Origin: Flavobacteriaceae bacterium
GTDB taxonomy: Bacteria > Bacteroidota > Bacteroidia > Flavobacteriales > Weeksellaceae
DNA length: 40,267 nt
Assembly (NCBI GenBank): GCA_012522185.1
Contig: JAAYKY010000005.1
Coordinates: forward strand, 1-40,267
Direction: 5' to 3'
Shown piece after piece: positions 16,838-24,887 of this stretch. Below the pieces are notes generated by a model, which saw only the letters and a program-made list of their open reading frames with translations, ran no database searches and was not told the origin of the DNA. The first letter of the stretch is position 1. The number at the start of each line of letters is the position of its first letter. The translations under genes were made by a program, and so were the position numbers.

Positions 16838-17914
16838 TTATACAAATGGAGTTTTCACCACTTCAGCCAAAACATTTTTGTCACGAATCTGAATATAAAT
16901 TCGGTTACCAGGTTTCGAGAAATCTACTGCAACATATCCCAATCCAATCCCTTCTTTCAACATAGGTGATTGGGTTCCCGAAGTCACTACACCCAAGGTA
17001 TTTTCGTATTCATCGACGATTTTATATCCCTGACGCGGAATACCTTTTTCAATCATTTTGAACCCGATTAATTTTCGGTTAATTCCTTCTTCTTTTTCTT
17101 TGGCAATAATTTCTTTCCCCAAAAACTCGGTGTTAAGTTTTGTAATCCACCCAAGACCTGCTTCCAATGGGTTTGTATCATCATTGATATCATTCCCATA
17201 AAGACAGAAACCTTTTTCCAGGCGAAGTGTATCTCTGGACGCTAAACCACAAGGTTCAATTCCAAAATCCTTACCGGCTTCCATCACTTTTTCCCAGATC
17301 GTTTGGGCTGCTTCATTTTTGAAATAAATTTCAAATCCACCCGAACCGGTATAACCCGTAGCCGAAATAATCACATCCTCAACGCCTGCAAATTTTCCAA
17401 TAACAAATTGATAAAAAGGAATCTCCGAAAGATTAATGTCCGTCAAAGATTGCATGGCTTCGATCGCCTTAGGACCTTGAATGGCCAAAAGAGACATTTC
17501 ATCCGAACGGTCTTCCAATTGAACATTCCAGCTATTTTGCCTATTGATCCATTCCCAATCTTTTTCGATGTTGGCTGCGTTGACCACAAGCATCCACTCA
17601 TCCTCAGAAATTTTATAAATGATTAAGTCATCTACAATTCCGCCGTTTTCATTGAGCATACAAGTATATTGAGCTTGACCAATTGCTACTTTCGAAACAT
17701 CATTTGTTCCAACGAACTGTAAAAGATTTTCAACCTCAGGACCTTTTGCAAAAAATTGCCCCATATGACTGACATCGAAAACGCCCACTCCCTCACGCAC
17801 AATCATATGTTCGTGATTAACTCCTTTATACTGAACCGGCATTTCAAATCCGGCGTAAGGAACCATCTTGGCACCCAAATCTTTATGAATTTGATTGAAG
17901 GATGTAACTTTCAT
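16838..17914 (-). CDS. gcvT: Glycine cleavage system T protein (aminomethyltransferase)
   Basis: This 358-aa cytosolic enzyme transfers the methylene group from aminomethyl-lipoyl-H protein to tetrahydrofolate in glycine breakdown. The N-terminal HKDLGAKMVPYAGFEMPVQY and GVFDVSHMGQF segments, ATGYTGSGGFEIYF near residues 192-205 and GLASRDTLRLEKGFCLYG near 235-252 are all hallmark stretches. Length is normal. A TACATTTG box on the minus strand at 17954-17947 supplies a likely -7 promoter element about 32 bases upstream of the ATG. The gene is therefore probably transcribed separately from the response regulator 72 bases upstream. Other gcv genes are not nearby. Confidence 0.95.
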   Translation of the reverse strand: MKVTSFNQIHKDLGAKMVPYAGFEMPVQYKGVNHEHMIVREGVGVFDVSHMGQFFAKGPEVENLLQFVGTNDVSKVAIGQAQYTCMLNENGGIVDDLIIYKISEDEWMLVVNAANIEKDWEWINRQNSWNVQLEDRSDEMSLLAIQGPKAIEAMQSLTDINLSEIPFYQFVIGKFAGVEDVIISATGYTGSGGFEIYFKNEAAQTIWEKVMEAGKDFGIEPCGLASRDTLRLEKGFCLYGNDINDDTNPLEAGLGWITKLNTEFLGKEIIAKEKEEGINRKLIGFKMIEKGIPRQGYKIVDEYENTLGVVTSGTQSPMLKEGIGLGYVAVDFSKPGNRIYIQIRDKNVLAEVVKTPFV

Positions 17915-17986
17915 AACTTAATTCTATTTTTTTTTAATGGATCTTACAAATGTATTAAAATAAGCCAAGCTTTTTTGCGATTTAAA

Positions 17987-18625
17987 TCATTCTACAATTT
18001 TTTGGTTCATAGCAAATAAAACCAAACCTACCCTACTTTTTATATTGAGTTTGTCAAATAAAGCATGACGATATCCATCGATGGTCTTAGGACTAAGCGA
18101 CATCTCCTCTGCTATCTCCCTATAAGTCATTTCAGTACAAGCAAGTTTAAGGAAACGAATTTCATGTTCTTTGAGTGCTTCATGCGGTTTTTGAGGTTTG
18201 GCATTCACACTATTGAGCAATGCAGAACTTACGACTTCATTGTGGTAGAAACCATTTTCGAGTACATGATCCAGTGCAAATTTCAAATCACTTGGTGTGG
18301 TATTTTTCAGTAAATAACCATTGGCTCCATTTCTTACGGCCTGAATGATATTTCTTTCCTCATCGTTCATAGAAAGGATAAGCACCTTTAAATCAGTTTG
18401 TTTTGCTTTGATCCAAGCAAGGGTCTCAAAGCCATTCATGATGGGCATATTCAAATCAAGCAAAACAATATCTGGTTTTGCTTTTTGTTTGGAGAGTTTA
18501 TCGATGAAGTCTTTTCCATTTTCAGCACAAAAAAGAACTTCATATCCCTCAAAATTATTAACCATGTCTTCCAAAGCCCTTGTGAAAAGGTAATGATCAT
18601 CAATTATTACAATTTTATGCGACAT
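17987..18625 (-). CDS. NarL/LuxR-type response regulator
   Basis: This 212-aa regulator has an N-terminal receiver domain with the acidic pair Asp9-Asp10 and the phosphoacceptor Asp57 in VLLDLNMP. The C-terminal LuxR helix-turn-helix contains EHEIRFLKLACTEMTYREIA and LSPKTIDGYR. It overlaps the histidine kinase gene by 11 bases, so the two are translationally coupled. It is expected to bind DNA when phosphorylated; the target genes are not apparent from the window. The nearest downstream gene, gcvT, has its own promoter. Confidence 0.93.
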   Translation of the reverse strand: MSHKIVIIDDHYLFTRALEDMVNNFEGYEVLFCAENGKDFIDKLSKQKAKPDIVLLDLNMPIMNGFETLAWIKAKQTDLKVLILSMNDEERNIIQAVRNGANGYLLKNTTPSDLKFALDHVLENGFYHNEVVSSALLNSVNAKPQKPHEALKEHEIRFLKLACTEMTYREIAEEMSLSPKTIDGYRHALFDKLNIKSRVGLVLFAMNQKIVE

Positions 18626-19370
18626 TGTCAGTAGTTTTTTTTCGGTAGGTGATTTCGAGTCGGGTACCTTTGTTAATTTCTGAGTCTAAGTTAAGAAAAG
18701 CTCCGATAAGTTTCGCTCTATTCCGCATATTTATAATTCCTGTTCCAAAAACTACGTTGCCATCAAAACCAACTCCGTTGTCTTTTACAGAAATATTTAA
18801 CTCTTTTCCATTGAAACGAAATCTTACTTCCATTTTGGTTGCACGTGCATATTTCATGGAATTGGAAAAGAATTCCTGTATAATCCTTAGCAAAATTATT
18901 TCCGTATCATCGGAAATTATAAAAGGTTGACCTTCCAAAACTAATTCTGTTTCCATGAATTTAAGTCTTTCGAAACGTGACAATTCCAGTTCTATCGATT
19001 TAATCAACCCTACATTTTTTATGTAATCTGTATTCAAAGCTTTGGAAAGCCCCCTTACTTCGGATATCGCCGTTTGAATTAAATCCTGAAGCTCATCGAC
19101 TTTAGGCTTTAATTCCGTAGGAGCCTCTTCCTGAACTTTGTAACTGTATAAATTGAGTGTGGACAGGATTTGTCCTATGTTGTCATGAATTTCCCAAGAA
19201 ATATTCCGTAGTGTCTGTTCTGAAATTTCAATCCGAGTTTTTGTTATTTCTTTACGATAATAATCCTTTCTTCTATGATAAAGAATAAACAATGTAACCA
19301 GCGAAATACTGAATACCAAAGAGGTCACAGATGCCGAGACAATCAATAAGAATATTTCTTTTTGCTCCAT
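18615..19370 (-). CDS. Sensor histidine kinase of the NarX/HisKA_3 type, no periplasmic sensor
   Basis: This 251-aa kinase has one predicted membrane helix (about residues 7-31) with almost no residues before it. A dimerisation/phosphoacceptor segment follows, SWEIHDNIGQILS, with His62 as phosphoacceptor. The ATPase domain shows an N-box (IIQEFFSNSMKYA), DNGVGFD and GTGIINMRNRAK. There is no input domain in the protein itself. It overlaps both neighbours: 11 bases with the response regulator and 28 bases with the upstream membrane-protein gene. That coupling suggests that the membrane protein supplies the sensing part. Confidence 0.93.
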   Translation of the reverse strand: MEQKEIFLLIVSASVTSLVFSISLVTLFILYHRRKDYYRKEITKTRIEISEQTLRNISWEIHDNIGQILSTLNLYSYKVQEEAPTELKPKVDELQDLIQTAISEVRGLSKALNTDYIKNVGLIKSIELELSRFERLKFMETELVLEGQPFIISDDTEIILLRIIQEFFSNSMKYARATKMEVRFRFNGKELNISVKDNGVGFDGNVVFGTGIINMRNRAKLIGAFLNLDSEINKGTRLEITYRKKTTDNVA

Positions 19371-19993
19371 AAAAATCCTATAATAAATATTGTATGCATA
19401 ATCAGTACTGCAAACAATAATACTTTGACAGCCTGAACCTGAAAACTACCCAAAACTTCTTTTAAATTAGAAATCGAAAATATTGGGAAAGAAGTGGCAT
19501 AGAACACAAAATAACCGGCAGCTATCCAAAATAGTAGATTCTTAGTTATTCCTTCAATTCCTTCAAGTTTGAGCATTTCATTGAAAACCATCATGATAAT
19601 AATAATGAAAATTATACTGCTCAGAACATAAGTATAGGGCATCAAAAAAGGTTGGAAACCTTGAGATATTGTCTGAATGAAAAGAAATGCAAGATTGTAC
19701 AAGACAATTAAGCCCCAACTGATTTTTTTGGTTAAACCAGCTAAATAGCCAAAGAAGATAAAGCAAAGAAAATTAAACTCAAATAAAGATTTGATATTAT
19801 AAAGCCAAGCATTATCCTGCTTATAGAAGTGATAACAAAAAAACTCCAAAAAAGCATTTAGCCCCAAAAGAATAGGCAAATATTTCAAACGGGTATGCTT
19901 ATACTTATTCCAAGTCAGTAAACTTATTAAAAAAGTTACGACCTGTATATAGGTTGCCAGCCCAATGAATAATTGAAGAGTCTCCAAAGCCAA
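19343..19993 (-). CDS. Multi-pass membrane protein of a two-component operon
   Basis: This 216-aa protein is almost entirely hydrophobic, with about six or seven predicted membrane helices and a short basic C-terminus (WSKKKYSY). No family was recognised with certainty. The first codon is a TTG at 19993 (residues M-A-L-E-T-L-Q); no ATG lies upstream in frame. It starts 10 bases after the lipoprotein stop and overlaps the kinase by 28 bases, so it is part of the same operon. By position it is a candidate membrane sensor for the kinase, which is an inference and not a homology result. Confidence 0.8.
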   Translation of the reverse strand: MALETLQLFIGLATYIQVVTFLISLLTWNKYKHTRLKYLPILLGLNAFLEFFCYHFYKQDNAWLYNIKSLFEFNFLCFIFFGYLAGLTKKISWGLIVLYNLAFLFIQTISQGFQPFLMPYTYVLSSIIFIIIIMMVFNEMLKLEGIEGITKNLLFWIAAGYFVFYATSFPIFSISNLKEVLGSFQVQAVKVLLFAVLIMHTIFIIGFLWSKKKYSY

Positions 19994-20003
19994 TTATATT
20001 AGA

Positions 20004-20585
20004 TTAAGGACAAATAGGTGGACAGGCATTTAAAGAGTTCGCAATACCGCTTTTACCATTCGGTGAACTTTGTTCTTTAGCTTTATTTTCAGAATCTGAA
20101 TTGATGGAATCGCCTACTTCCTTTTTGGCAAAAACATCTCTCAGTTTGACAATCTTATTCTCCTCTGAATTCATAGGATCAAAAGCTTCATTTTTACCGC
20201 TTTCACTATCTTTAAAAGTAGGAGCGTACATAAGCGTCAACTCATAATCCTTATTTGATTCATTCGGCATATTAGGTTTTGAATTCTGGTATTGCGTATA
20301 AATAAATTCCATACCATTTACCTCAATTCCACTTCTCTTTCCTTCTGATTTTACATAATTAATGTAATTTTCCAAATCCTCAATCGAGACCCAAACCCGA
20401 AGTGCATACTCATCACCCGACACATCCGGATGAGCACTATTAAAATTGTTTAATTGCTCAAACGCCTTTTCATAGCTAATTAAATTCGAAGGCGGCTTCA
20501 CCTCTGCTGAATTTTCCGTCTGCTGACTACAAGAAATCATGCCCAACACAATCAGTACTGGCACAAATAATTTTAGAGTTTTCAT
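20004..20585 (-). CDS. Hypothetical lipoprotein, first gene of the two-component operon
   Basis: This 193-aa protein has a lipoprotein signal with lipobox GMISC, so Cys19 is the likely lipidated residue. The mature part is hydrophilic. The C-terminus ends in a short Cys/Pro segment, NACPPICP. No known domain was recognised. The gene begins the operon with the membrane protein, kinase and regulator. It may be the envelope-facing partner of the sensor or simply a co-regulated lipoprotein. Confidence 0.8.
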   Translation of the reverse strand: MKTLKLFVPVLIVLGMISCSQQTENSAEVKPPSNLISYEKAFEQLNNFNSAHPDVSGDEYALRVWVSIEDLENYINYVKSEGKRSGIEVNGMEFIYTQYQNSKPNMPNESNKDYELTLMYAPTFKDSESGKNEAFDPMNSEENKIVKLRDVFAKKEVGDSINSDSENKAKEQSSPNGKSGIANSLNACPPICP

Positions 20586-20614
20586 GTTTTTTTAGTTTTA
20601 AAGAATGTAAAACG

Positions 20615-20646
20615 CTAAAGTAAAGGAATAATAATAATTTAACAAA
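20615..20646 (-). promoter_or_regulatory. Promoter of the lipoprotein/two-component operon
   Basis: On the minus strand TTTG (20646-20643), a 20-base spacer and TACTTTAG (20622-20615) match the Bacteroidetes consensus with one mismatch in the -7 box. The start codon follows after about 30 bases. Confidence 0.55.
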
Positions 20647-20784
20647 CACTTCCTTCTTAAAAAAACAAAAATACTACTGTATATCAAATGATTACACGAA
20701 ATAAAAGTGTAAAAAAACAGGAAAAATCCTTAATTCATTCAGGAAAATTACCGTACTAATCTTCTATCAAACTTCAAATCTGAG

Positions 20785-20792
20785 TATATTTG
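20785..20792 (+). promoter_or_regulatory. -7 box of the YiiX-like gene
   Basis: TATATTTG matches TAnnTTTG and ends four bases before the ATG at 20797, which implies a leaderless or nearly leaderless mRNA. No TTTG is found at the -33 position. Confidence 0.5.
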
Positions 20793-20796
20793 TCCC

Positions 20797-21417
20797 ATGA
20801 AAAATTTACTGATTTTCTCTTTTTTACTGATTATTTCCTGCCAAACCATCAATTCTCCTGACTTAAAAAACGGTGATTTATTGTTTGTAGGCAATTCATC
20901 GGGAAATCTTTCCAAAGCAATTGATGAAGTAACTCAAACCGATAAACAAACAAATTTTTCTCACATTGCACTTCTCGAAAAATCAGGAAAAGATTTCTGG
21001 GTTTTACACGCCGCTCCAGAAAACGGTTCCGAACGGATTCCACTGAAAGAATTTATCCAAAATCAAAAAAAAGACGGTTCTCAAATCGAAGTTTTCCGAA
21101 TTAAACCCCAATATCAACCCGACTTTGACACTGCCATTGAAACCGCTAAAACCATGCTCGGAAAACCCTATAATTTCTCCTATGTTTTGAGCGACACCGC
21201 CTATTATTGTTCCGATTTTGTTTACCATTCCTTTGCCAAAGATTCTATATTTGAAATGAACCCGATGACTTTTAAAAATCCAGGAGAAACTGAATTTAAT
21301 CCCGGCTGGGTTAAATTTTACGAAAACCTGGGGATGGAAATCCCCGAAGGACAACCCGGTTGCAACCCAAACGGAATGGCCGCTTCTGAAAAACTGATAA
21401 AAATCGGTGATTTATAA
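20797..21417 (+). CDS. YiiX/YebB-like (NlpC/P60 superfamily) lipoprotein
   Basis: This 206-aa protein has a lipoprotein signal with lipobox LIISC (Cys15). The fold is the circularly permuted NlpC/P60 papain-like type. D-L-K-N-G-D-L-L-F-V starts the domain, His near FSHIAL is the probable catalytic histidine, and the nucleophile is in A-Y-Y-C-S-D-F-V. Related proteins act as cell-wall or lipid amidase/peptidases; the substrate of this one is unknown. The ends of the gene overlap regulatory sequences: its last bases precede the crcB promoter by about 15 bases. Confidence 0.8.
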   Translation: MKNLLIFSFLLIISCQTINSPDLKNGDLLFVGNSSGNLSKAIDEVTQTDKQTNFSHIALLEKSGKDFWVLHAAPENGSERIPLKEFIQNQKKDGSQIEVFRIKPQYQPDFDTAIETAKTMLGKPYNFSYVLSDTAYYCSDFVYHSFAKDSIFEMNPMTFKNPGETEFNPGWVKFYENLGMEIPEGQPGCNPNGMAASEKLIKIGDL

Positions 21418-21430
21418 GTAGGGTTTAACC

Positions 21431-21438
21431 TATCTTTG
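21431..21438 (+). promoter_or_regulatory. -7 box of the fluoride-responsive transcript
   Basis: TATCTTTG matches TAnnTTTG perfectly. Transcription would start just at the first stem of the riboswitch. A TTTA at 21411-21414 is the closest -33 candidate but its spacing is short. Confidence 0.6.
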
Positions 21439-21498
21439 CAGCGGGAAATGGGGTCTTCCCTGAATTCAAAACCGCCACTGGCTGATGACTCCTGCTCT
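21438..21498 (+). ncRNA. Fluoride riboswitch (crcB motif)
   Basis: The order GCAG, GGGAAATGGGG-TCTTCCC, AAACCGCC, then GGCTGATGACTCCTGC is the conserved skeleton of the crcB RNA. GGGAA pairs with TTCCC, GCC with GGC, and GCAG with CTGC. The invariant GCTGATGACTCC block is intact. Known members sense free fluoride and switch on crcB-type transporters. The next gene is indeed CrcB. No intrinsic terminator is obvious between the aptamer and the start codon, so control may be translational. A 10-base word GTTTAACCTA is repeated on both sides (21423 and 21499). Confidence 0.93.
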
Positions 21499-21517
21499 GT
21501 TTAACCTAAAAAAGAAT

Positions 21518-21898
21518 ATGGGTAGGATGGTTTTATTGGTCGGATTGGGTGGATTTCTCGGGAGCATTGCCCGTTACGGATTGGGTTTGGGTTTTTCCAA
21601 AATTTTTCCACTGAATTTTCCATACAGCACATTTATCGTCAATGTTTTAGGCTGTTTGCTTATCGGAATTTTCTTTGGTTTATCGGAAAAATCCGAATGG
21701 ATGAATGAAGAATTGAGAATTTTTCTGACCATCGGTTTCTGTGGCGGATTTACCACATTTTCCACCTTTGCATACGAGAATTTATCGATGCTGAACAATC
21801 AGAATTACATCGGTTTTTTTCTCTATTCGGCCGGAAGTTTCCTTTTGGGATTACTGGCAGTTTTTGGAGGATTAACCTTAACTAAAATAATAAATTAA
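21518..21898 (+). CDS. crcB: Fluoride ion channel CrcB/Fluc
   Basis: This small membrane channel of about 126 aa exports fluoride as a dimer. Family hallmarks are [23 protein letters not shown] and [13 protein letters not shown], with four predicted helices. The frame is open from 21485, but that ATG lies inside the invariant GCTGATGACTCC block of the riboswitch and adds non-family residues. The start is therefore placed at 21518, or alternatively at 21527. The pyrophosphatase gene begins one base after the stop, so both are under the riboswitch. Confidence 0.93.
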   Translation: MGRMVLLVGLGGFLGSIARYGLGLGFSKIFPLNFPYSTFIVNVLGCLLIGIFFGLSEKSEWMNEELRIFLTIGFCGGFTTFSTFAYENLSMLNNQNYIGFFLYSAGSFLLGLLAVFGGLTLTKIIN

Positions 21899-21899
21899 A

Positions 21900-22460
21900 A
21901 TGAAATTTAATCCCTGGCACCACGTATCGGTGGGCGAAAATCAACCCGACACCGTAGAAGCCATCATTGAAATTCCGCAAGGAAGTAAAGCCAAATATGA
22001 ACTGGACAAAGCCTCCGGACTTTTGCGACTGGACCGCGTACTTTTTTCCTCAGTTTCTTATCCGCACAACTACGGATTTATCCCGCAGACTTTGGGTGAA
22101 GACAATGACCCGTTAGATATCATTGTGATTTGTCAAATCGCTGTGGATCCACTATGTATCATCGAAGCAAAAGTAATCGGTGTTTTGCGTATGATTGACA
22201 ACGGTGAAGGCGACGATAAAATCATCGCAGTAGCGAGCAACGACATGAGTGTCAACCACATAAATGACGTTTCTGAACTTCCGCCCCACTTGACTGTGGA
22301 ATTACAGAATTTCTTTGAAGATTATAAAAAGCTGGAAAACAAAGTGGTAATCGTAGAGGAATTCCAAAATGCTGAAATTGCCAAGGAAATCGTTACCAAA
22401 TCCATCCAAAATTACAAAGACAACTACAAACGCATCAAAAGCGAAACAAAGAAGAATTAA
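21900..22460 (+). CDS. ppa: Inorganic pyrophosphatase, family I
   Basis: This 186-aa cytosolic enzyme hydrolyses pyrophosphate to phosphate. The metal-binding aspartates are in [10 protein letters not shown] and [11 protein letters not shown], and [11 protein letters not shown] is a further signature. It starts one base after crcB and is thus in the fluoride-controlled transcript. Fluoride is a classic inhibitor of family I pyrophosphatase, so raising its dose together with fluoride export makes physiological sense. Confidence 0.95.
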   Translation: MKFNPWHHVSVGENQPDTVEAIIEIPQGSKAKYELDKASGLLRLDRVLFSSVSYPHNYGFIPQTLGEDNDPLDIIVICQIAVDPLCIIEAKVIGVLRMIDNGEGDDKIIAVASNDMSVNHINDVSELPPHLTVELQNFFEDYKKLENKVVIVEEFQNAEIAKEIVTKSIQNYKDNYKRIKSETKKN

Positions 22461-22472
22461 ATTAAAACCTAG

Positions 22473-22579
22473 CTTTGTCAAAGTTTTATTCAAACCGAAA
22501 CTCACTTTGACAAAGTTTTTCCACAAAATCAAATTAACTTTGACAAAGTAGAAGCACTACGCTGAGAACTTTGTCAAAG
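22473..22579. repeat. Four palindromic CTTTGwCAAAG elements between convergent genes
   Basis: CTTTGTCAAAG at 22473, CTTTGACAAAG at 22505 and 22538, and CTTTGTCAAAG at 22569 are spaced by 32, 33 and 31 bases. Copies 1 and 4 have T in the centre, and copies 2 and 3 have A. Copy 1 can therefore pair with 2, and 3 with 4, giving two hairpins. The first is followed by TTTTT on the plus strand. The array fits a double terminator for ppa and queD, though a protein-binding array is also possible. Confidence 0.85.
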
Positions 22580-22580
22580 T

Positions 22581-22988
22581 TTACCCTGAATACTCCACAA
22601 AATTTCTTGGCGTTTCAAAAAGAGTGATTTTCAGTTTTAATTTAGCATCTAATTTTTCACGAATTCGACTCCAGATGACCACCGAAATATTTTCAACCGT
22701 AGGATTCAGATTTTTAAATTCAGGGATTTCCAGATTTAAATTTTTGTGGTCGAGATAGTCATCTACTTGTTCCTGAATGATTTGTTTCAACTCATCCAAA
22801 TTCATCACAAAACCCGTATCAGGATTGATTTCTCCAGTTATACTTACGATAAGTTCGTAGTTATGACCATGAAAGTTCGGATTGGAACATTTCCCAAAAA
22901 TCTCAAAGTTTTTTTCATCGCTCCAATTGGGATTAAACAACCGATGCGCCGCATTGAAATGCGCTTTTCTGCTAATCGTTACCTGCAT
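22581..22988 (-). CDS. queD: 6-pyruvoyl-tetrahydropterin synthase / QueD family
   Basis: This enzyme of about 135 aa belongs to the 6-pyruvoyl-tetrahydropterin synthase fold and probably makes 6-carboxy-tetrahydropterin for queuosine biosynthesis. The zinc histidines are in AHFNAAHR and HGHNY, and the catalytic Cys is in GKCSNPNFHGH. The ATG at 22988 is preferred over the TTG at 22994. The start overlaps the last 17 bases of idi, so the two are coupled. No other que gene is close, which leaves a pterin role open. Confidence 0.88.
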   Translation of the reverse strand: MQVTISRKAHFNAAHRLFNPNWSDEKNFEIFGKCSNPNFHGHNYELIVSITGEINPDTGFVMNLDELKQIIQEQVDDYLDHKNLNLEIPEFKNLNPTVENISVVIWSRIREKLDAKLKLKITLFETPRNFVEYSG

Positions 22989-23499
22989 ACTCAAGTTTTG
23001 CTAAATATTCATCAAAAATAATACGGAACCAAACGGTATATTTTTCAGGACTTTCATTTATATCAGCAATCAGGGCTTCCATTGAAATCCATTTATAATC
23101 TGCCACTTCTTCTGGATTCACAGTTATTTCGCCTTCATAAAATCCCGTAAAAACATGATCAAGTTCGTGCTCAAACAATTGTTCCCCGAGCTGTGCTTTG
23201 TAAATGAAATGAAACTTCGGTTCAATTTCACAATCAAAACCCATTTCTTCTACCAAACGACGATGCGCAGCTTGTTCATAAGTTTCTCCGTCCCGCGGAT
23301 GACTGCAACAAGTGTTGGTCCACAAACCCGGCGAATGGTATTTATCATGCGCACGTTGCTGAAGCAAAACTTCGCCTTTTGAATTGAATACAAAAACCGA
23401 AAAAGCACGGTGCAACAACCCCGCTACATGCGCCTGTTGTTTTTCCATTAGACCGATCTGCTCGTCTTTTTCATTAATCAAAACCACAAATTCTTCCAT
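22972..23499 (-). CDS. idi: Isopentenyl-diphosphate delta-isomerase, type I
   Basis: This 175-aa Nudix-fold enzyme interconverts isopentenyl and dimethylallyl diphosphate. The active-site Cys is in TNTCCSHPR (Cys64 or Cys65) and the partner acid is in EHELDHVF (Glu112). The frame is open for another 102 codons upstream, but those residues overlap the divergent glycosyltransferase gene and are unlike the family. The ATG at 23499 gives the normal family length. A perfect TAACTTTG box (23512-23505 on the minus strand) ends five bases before this ATG. Confidence 0.93.
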   Translation of the reverse strand: MEEFVVLINEKDEQIGLMEKQQAHVAGLLHRAFSVFVFNSKGEVLLQQRAHDKYHSPGLWTNTCCSHPRDGETYEQAAHRRLVEEMGFDCEIEPKFHFIYKAQLGEQLFEHELDHVFTGFYEGEITVNPEEVADYKWISMEALIADINESPEKYTVWFRIIFDEYLAKLEYAGND

Positions 23500-23504
23500 A
23501 CCGA

Positions 23505-23512
23505 CAAAGTTA
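23505..23512 (-). promoter_or_regulatory. -7 box of idi-queD
   Basis: TAACTTTG on the minus strand matches TAnnTTTG and ends five bases before the idi start, which supports the short start and implies a near-leaderless mRNA. No TTTG is seen at -33. Confidence 0.55.
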
Positions 23513-23589
23513 GAACTTTTGATTGAGATAAGGAATTTAGATAGCCAAGTCAAAGCAAATGAATCCATTAAAAATCGGATATTTGAACC

Positions 23590-24819
23590 ATGACAGAAAA
23601 TAAAGTCTTGTTCATCGGACTCGTATGGCCGGAACCTACTTCTTCCGCCGCCGGAAAAAGGATTCTCCAATTGGTGGAATTTTTCCTCAAACGCGGCGAT
23701 GCAGTCATTTTCAGTTCCGCTGCTACTAAATCGGAGGCGAGTTTTGAATTGAACAAATGGAACGTAAAAGAAGTTCCCGTTCAACTCAATCATTCTTCTT
23801 TTCATGAATTCCTAAAAAAAATCAATCCCAATATTGTGGTTTATGATCGATTCGTTTCGGAAGAACAATTCGGCTGGCGCGTCACTCAAGAATGTCCAAA
23901 TGCTGTGCAGATTTTAGATACCGAAGATTTGCATTTTTTAAGAGCTGCAAGAGAAAAAGCCTATAAAAAACAAGAAGAAATTGATTTATACAATGAGATA
24001 ACTACTCGAGAAATTGCTTCCATCTTACGTTCCGATTTGAGTTTGATGATTTCGGAATTTGAAATGGATTTACTTCAAAATGAATTTAAAATAACGCCTT
24101 CACTTCTTCATTATTTGCCTTTTTTGGAAAATACTTCTCTGCGGTGGCTGAGCGAAGTCGAAGCCAAATCATTTGATGAAAGAAAAGATTTCATTTTCAT
24201 CGGAAATTTTCTCCACGAACCCAATTGGCAAACGGTTTTGCATTTGAAGAAAAACATCTGGCCAAAAATCAAATCAAAATTACCAGACGCCAATCTTCAA
24301 ATTTACGGGGCTTATCCTTCTCAAAAAGTCTGGGATTTACACAATGAGAAACAAGGATTTTTAGTACAAGGAAAAGCAAAAGATGCGCTCGAAGTCATTT
24401 CAAAAGCAAGGATCTTGTTGGCTCCAATCCCTTTTGGTGCCGGACAAAAAGGGAAATTCATCGATGCGATGCAGGCCGGAACGCCCATTGCCACAACTTC
24501 CATCGGTGCGGAAGGAATGTTTTCGGATGTAATTCCGGGAATTATTGAAGACAACGAAAATATTTTTATTTCCAAAACAATAGAATTGTATCAAAAGGAA
24601 AGTCTTTGGCATAATGCACAAGAAATCGGATTTCAAATTCTCAATAAAAAATTCGATAAAAATTTATTTCAAGAAGAATTCAACCAAAAAATCATTGAAG
24701 TTCAATCCAATTTATCCCAGCACAGAAAACAAAATTTCATCGGACAAATTCTGAAATCCAATGCCACAAATGCTTTGAAATATATGAGTTTGTGGATTGA
24801 GGCGAAGAATTCTAAATGA
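23590..24819 (+). CDS. Glycosyltransferase, group 1 (GT4-like)
   Basis: This 409-aa protein has a two-Rossmann GT-B layout. The N-terminal half begins VLFIGLVWPEPTSSAAGKR, a glycine-rich acceptor-side loop. The C-terminal half has FIGNFLHEPNW and the nucleotide-sugar region GAGQKGKFIDAMQAGTPIATT followed by IGAEGM. It should transfer a sugar from an activated donor; acceptor and pathway cannot be told from the sequence. It is divergent from idi and has no polysaccharide gene cluster around it. Confidence 0.8.
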   Translation: MTENKVLFIGLVWPEPTSSAAGKRILQLVEFFLKRGDAVIFSSAATKSEASFELNKWNVKEVPVQLNHSSFHEFLKKINPNIVVYDRFVSEEQFGWRVTQECPNAVQILDTEDLHFLRAAREKAYKKQEEIDLYNEITTREIASILRSDLSLMISEFEMDLLQNEFKITPSLLHYLPFLENTSLRWLSEVEAKSFDERKDFIFIGNFLHEPNWQTVLHLKKNIWPKIKSKLPDANLQIYGAYPSQKVWDLHNEKQGFLVQGKAKDALEVISKARILLAPIPFGAGQKGKFIDAMQAGTPIATTSIGAEGMFSDVIPGIIEDNENIFISKTIELYQKESLWHNAQEIGFQILNKKFDKNLFQEEFNQKIIEVQSNLSQHRKQNFIGQILKSNATNALKYMSLWIEAKNSK

Positions 24820-24887
24820 GAAAATAAAAGAAAATTTCGCAATAAATTTAGGTGAAACTAAATCAAAAAAATCACATTTAATTAGTG

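Noticed and set aside
21485-21517. CrcB start at 21485
   Set aside because: The ATG is part of the invariant block of the fluoride riboswitch, and the added residues are unlike CrcB.
22473-22579. Possible CRISPR array from regular 31-33-base spacing
   Set aside because: The repeated word is only 11 bases and palindromic, its orientation alternates, and the intervening sequences are about 20 bases; paired terminator hairpins explain it better.
23500-23805. 102-residue N-terminal extension of Idi
   Set aside because: It overlaps the divergent glycosyltransferase gene and the idi promoter and has no family match; the start at 23499 gives the standard length.
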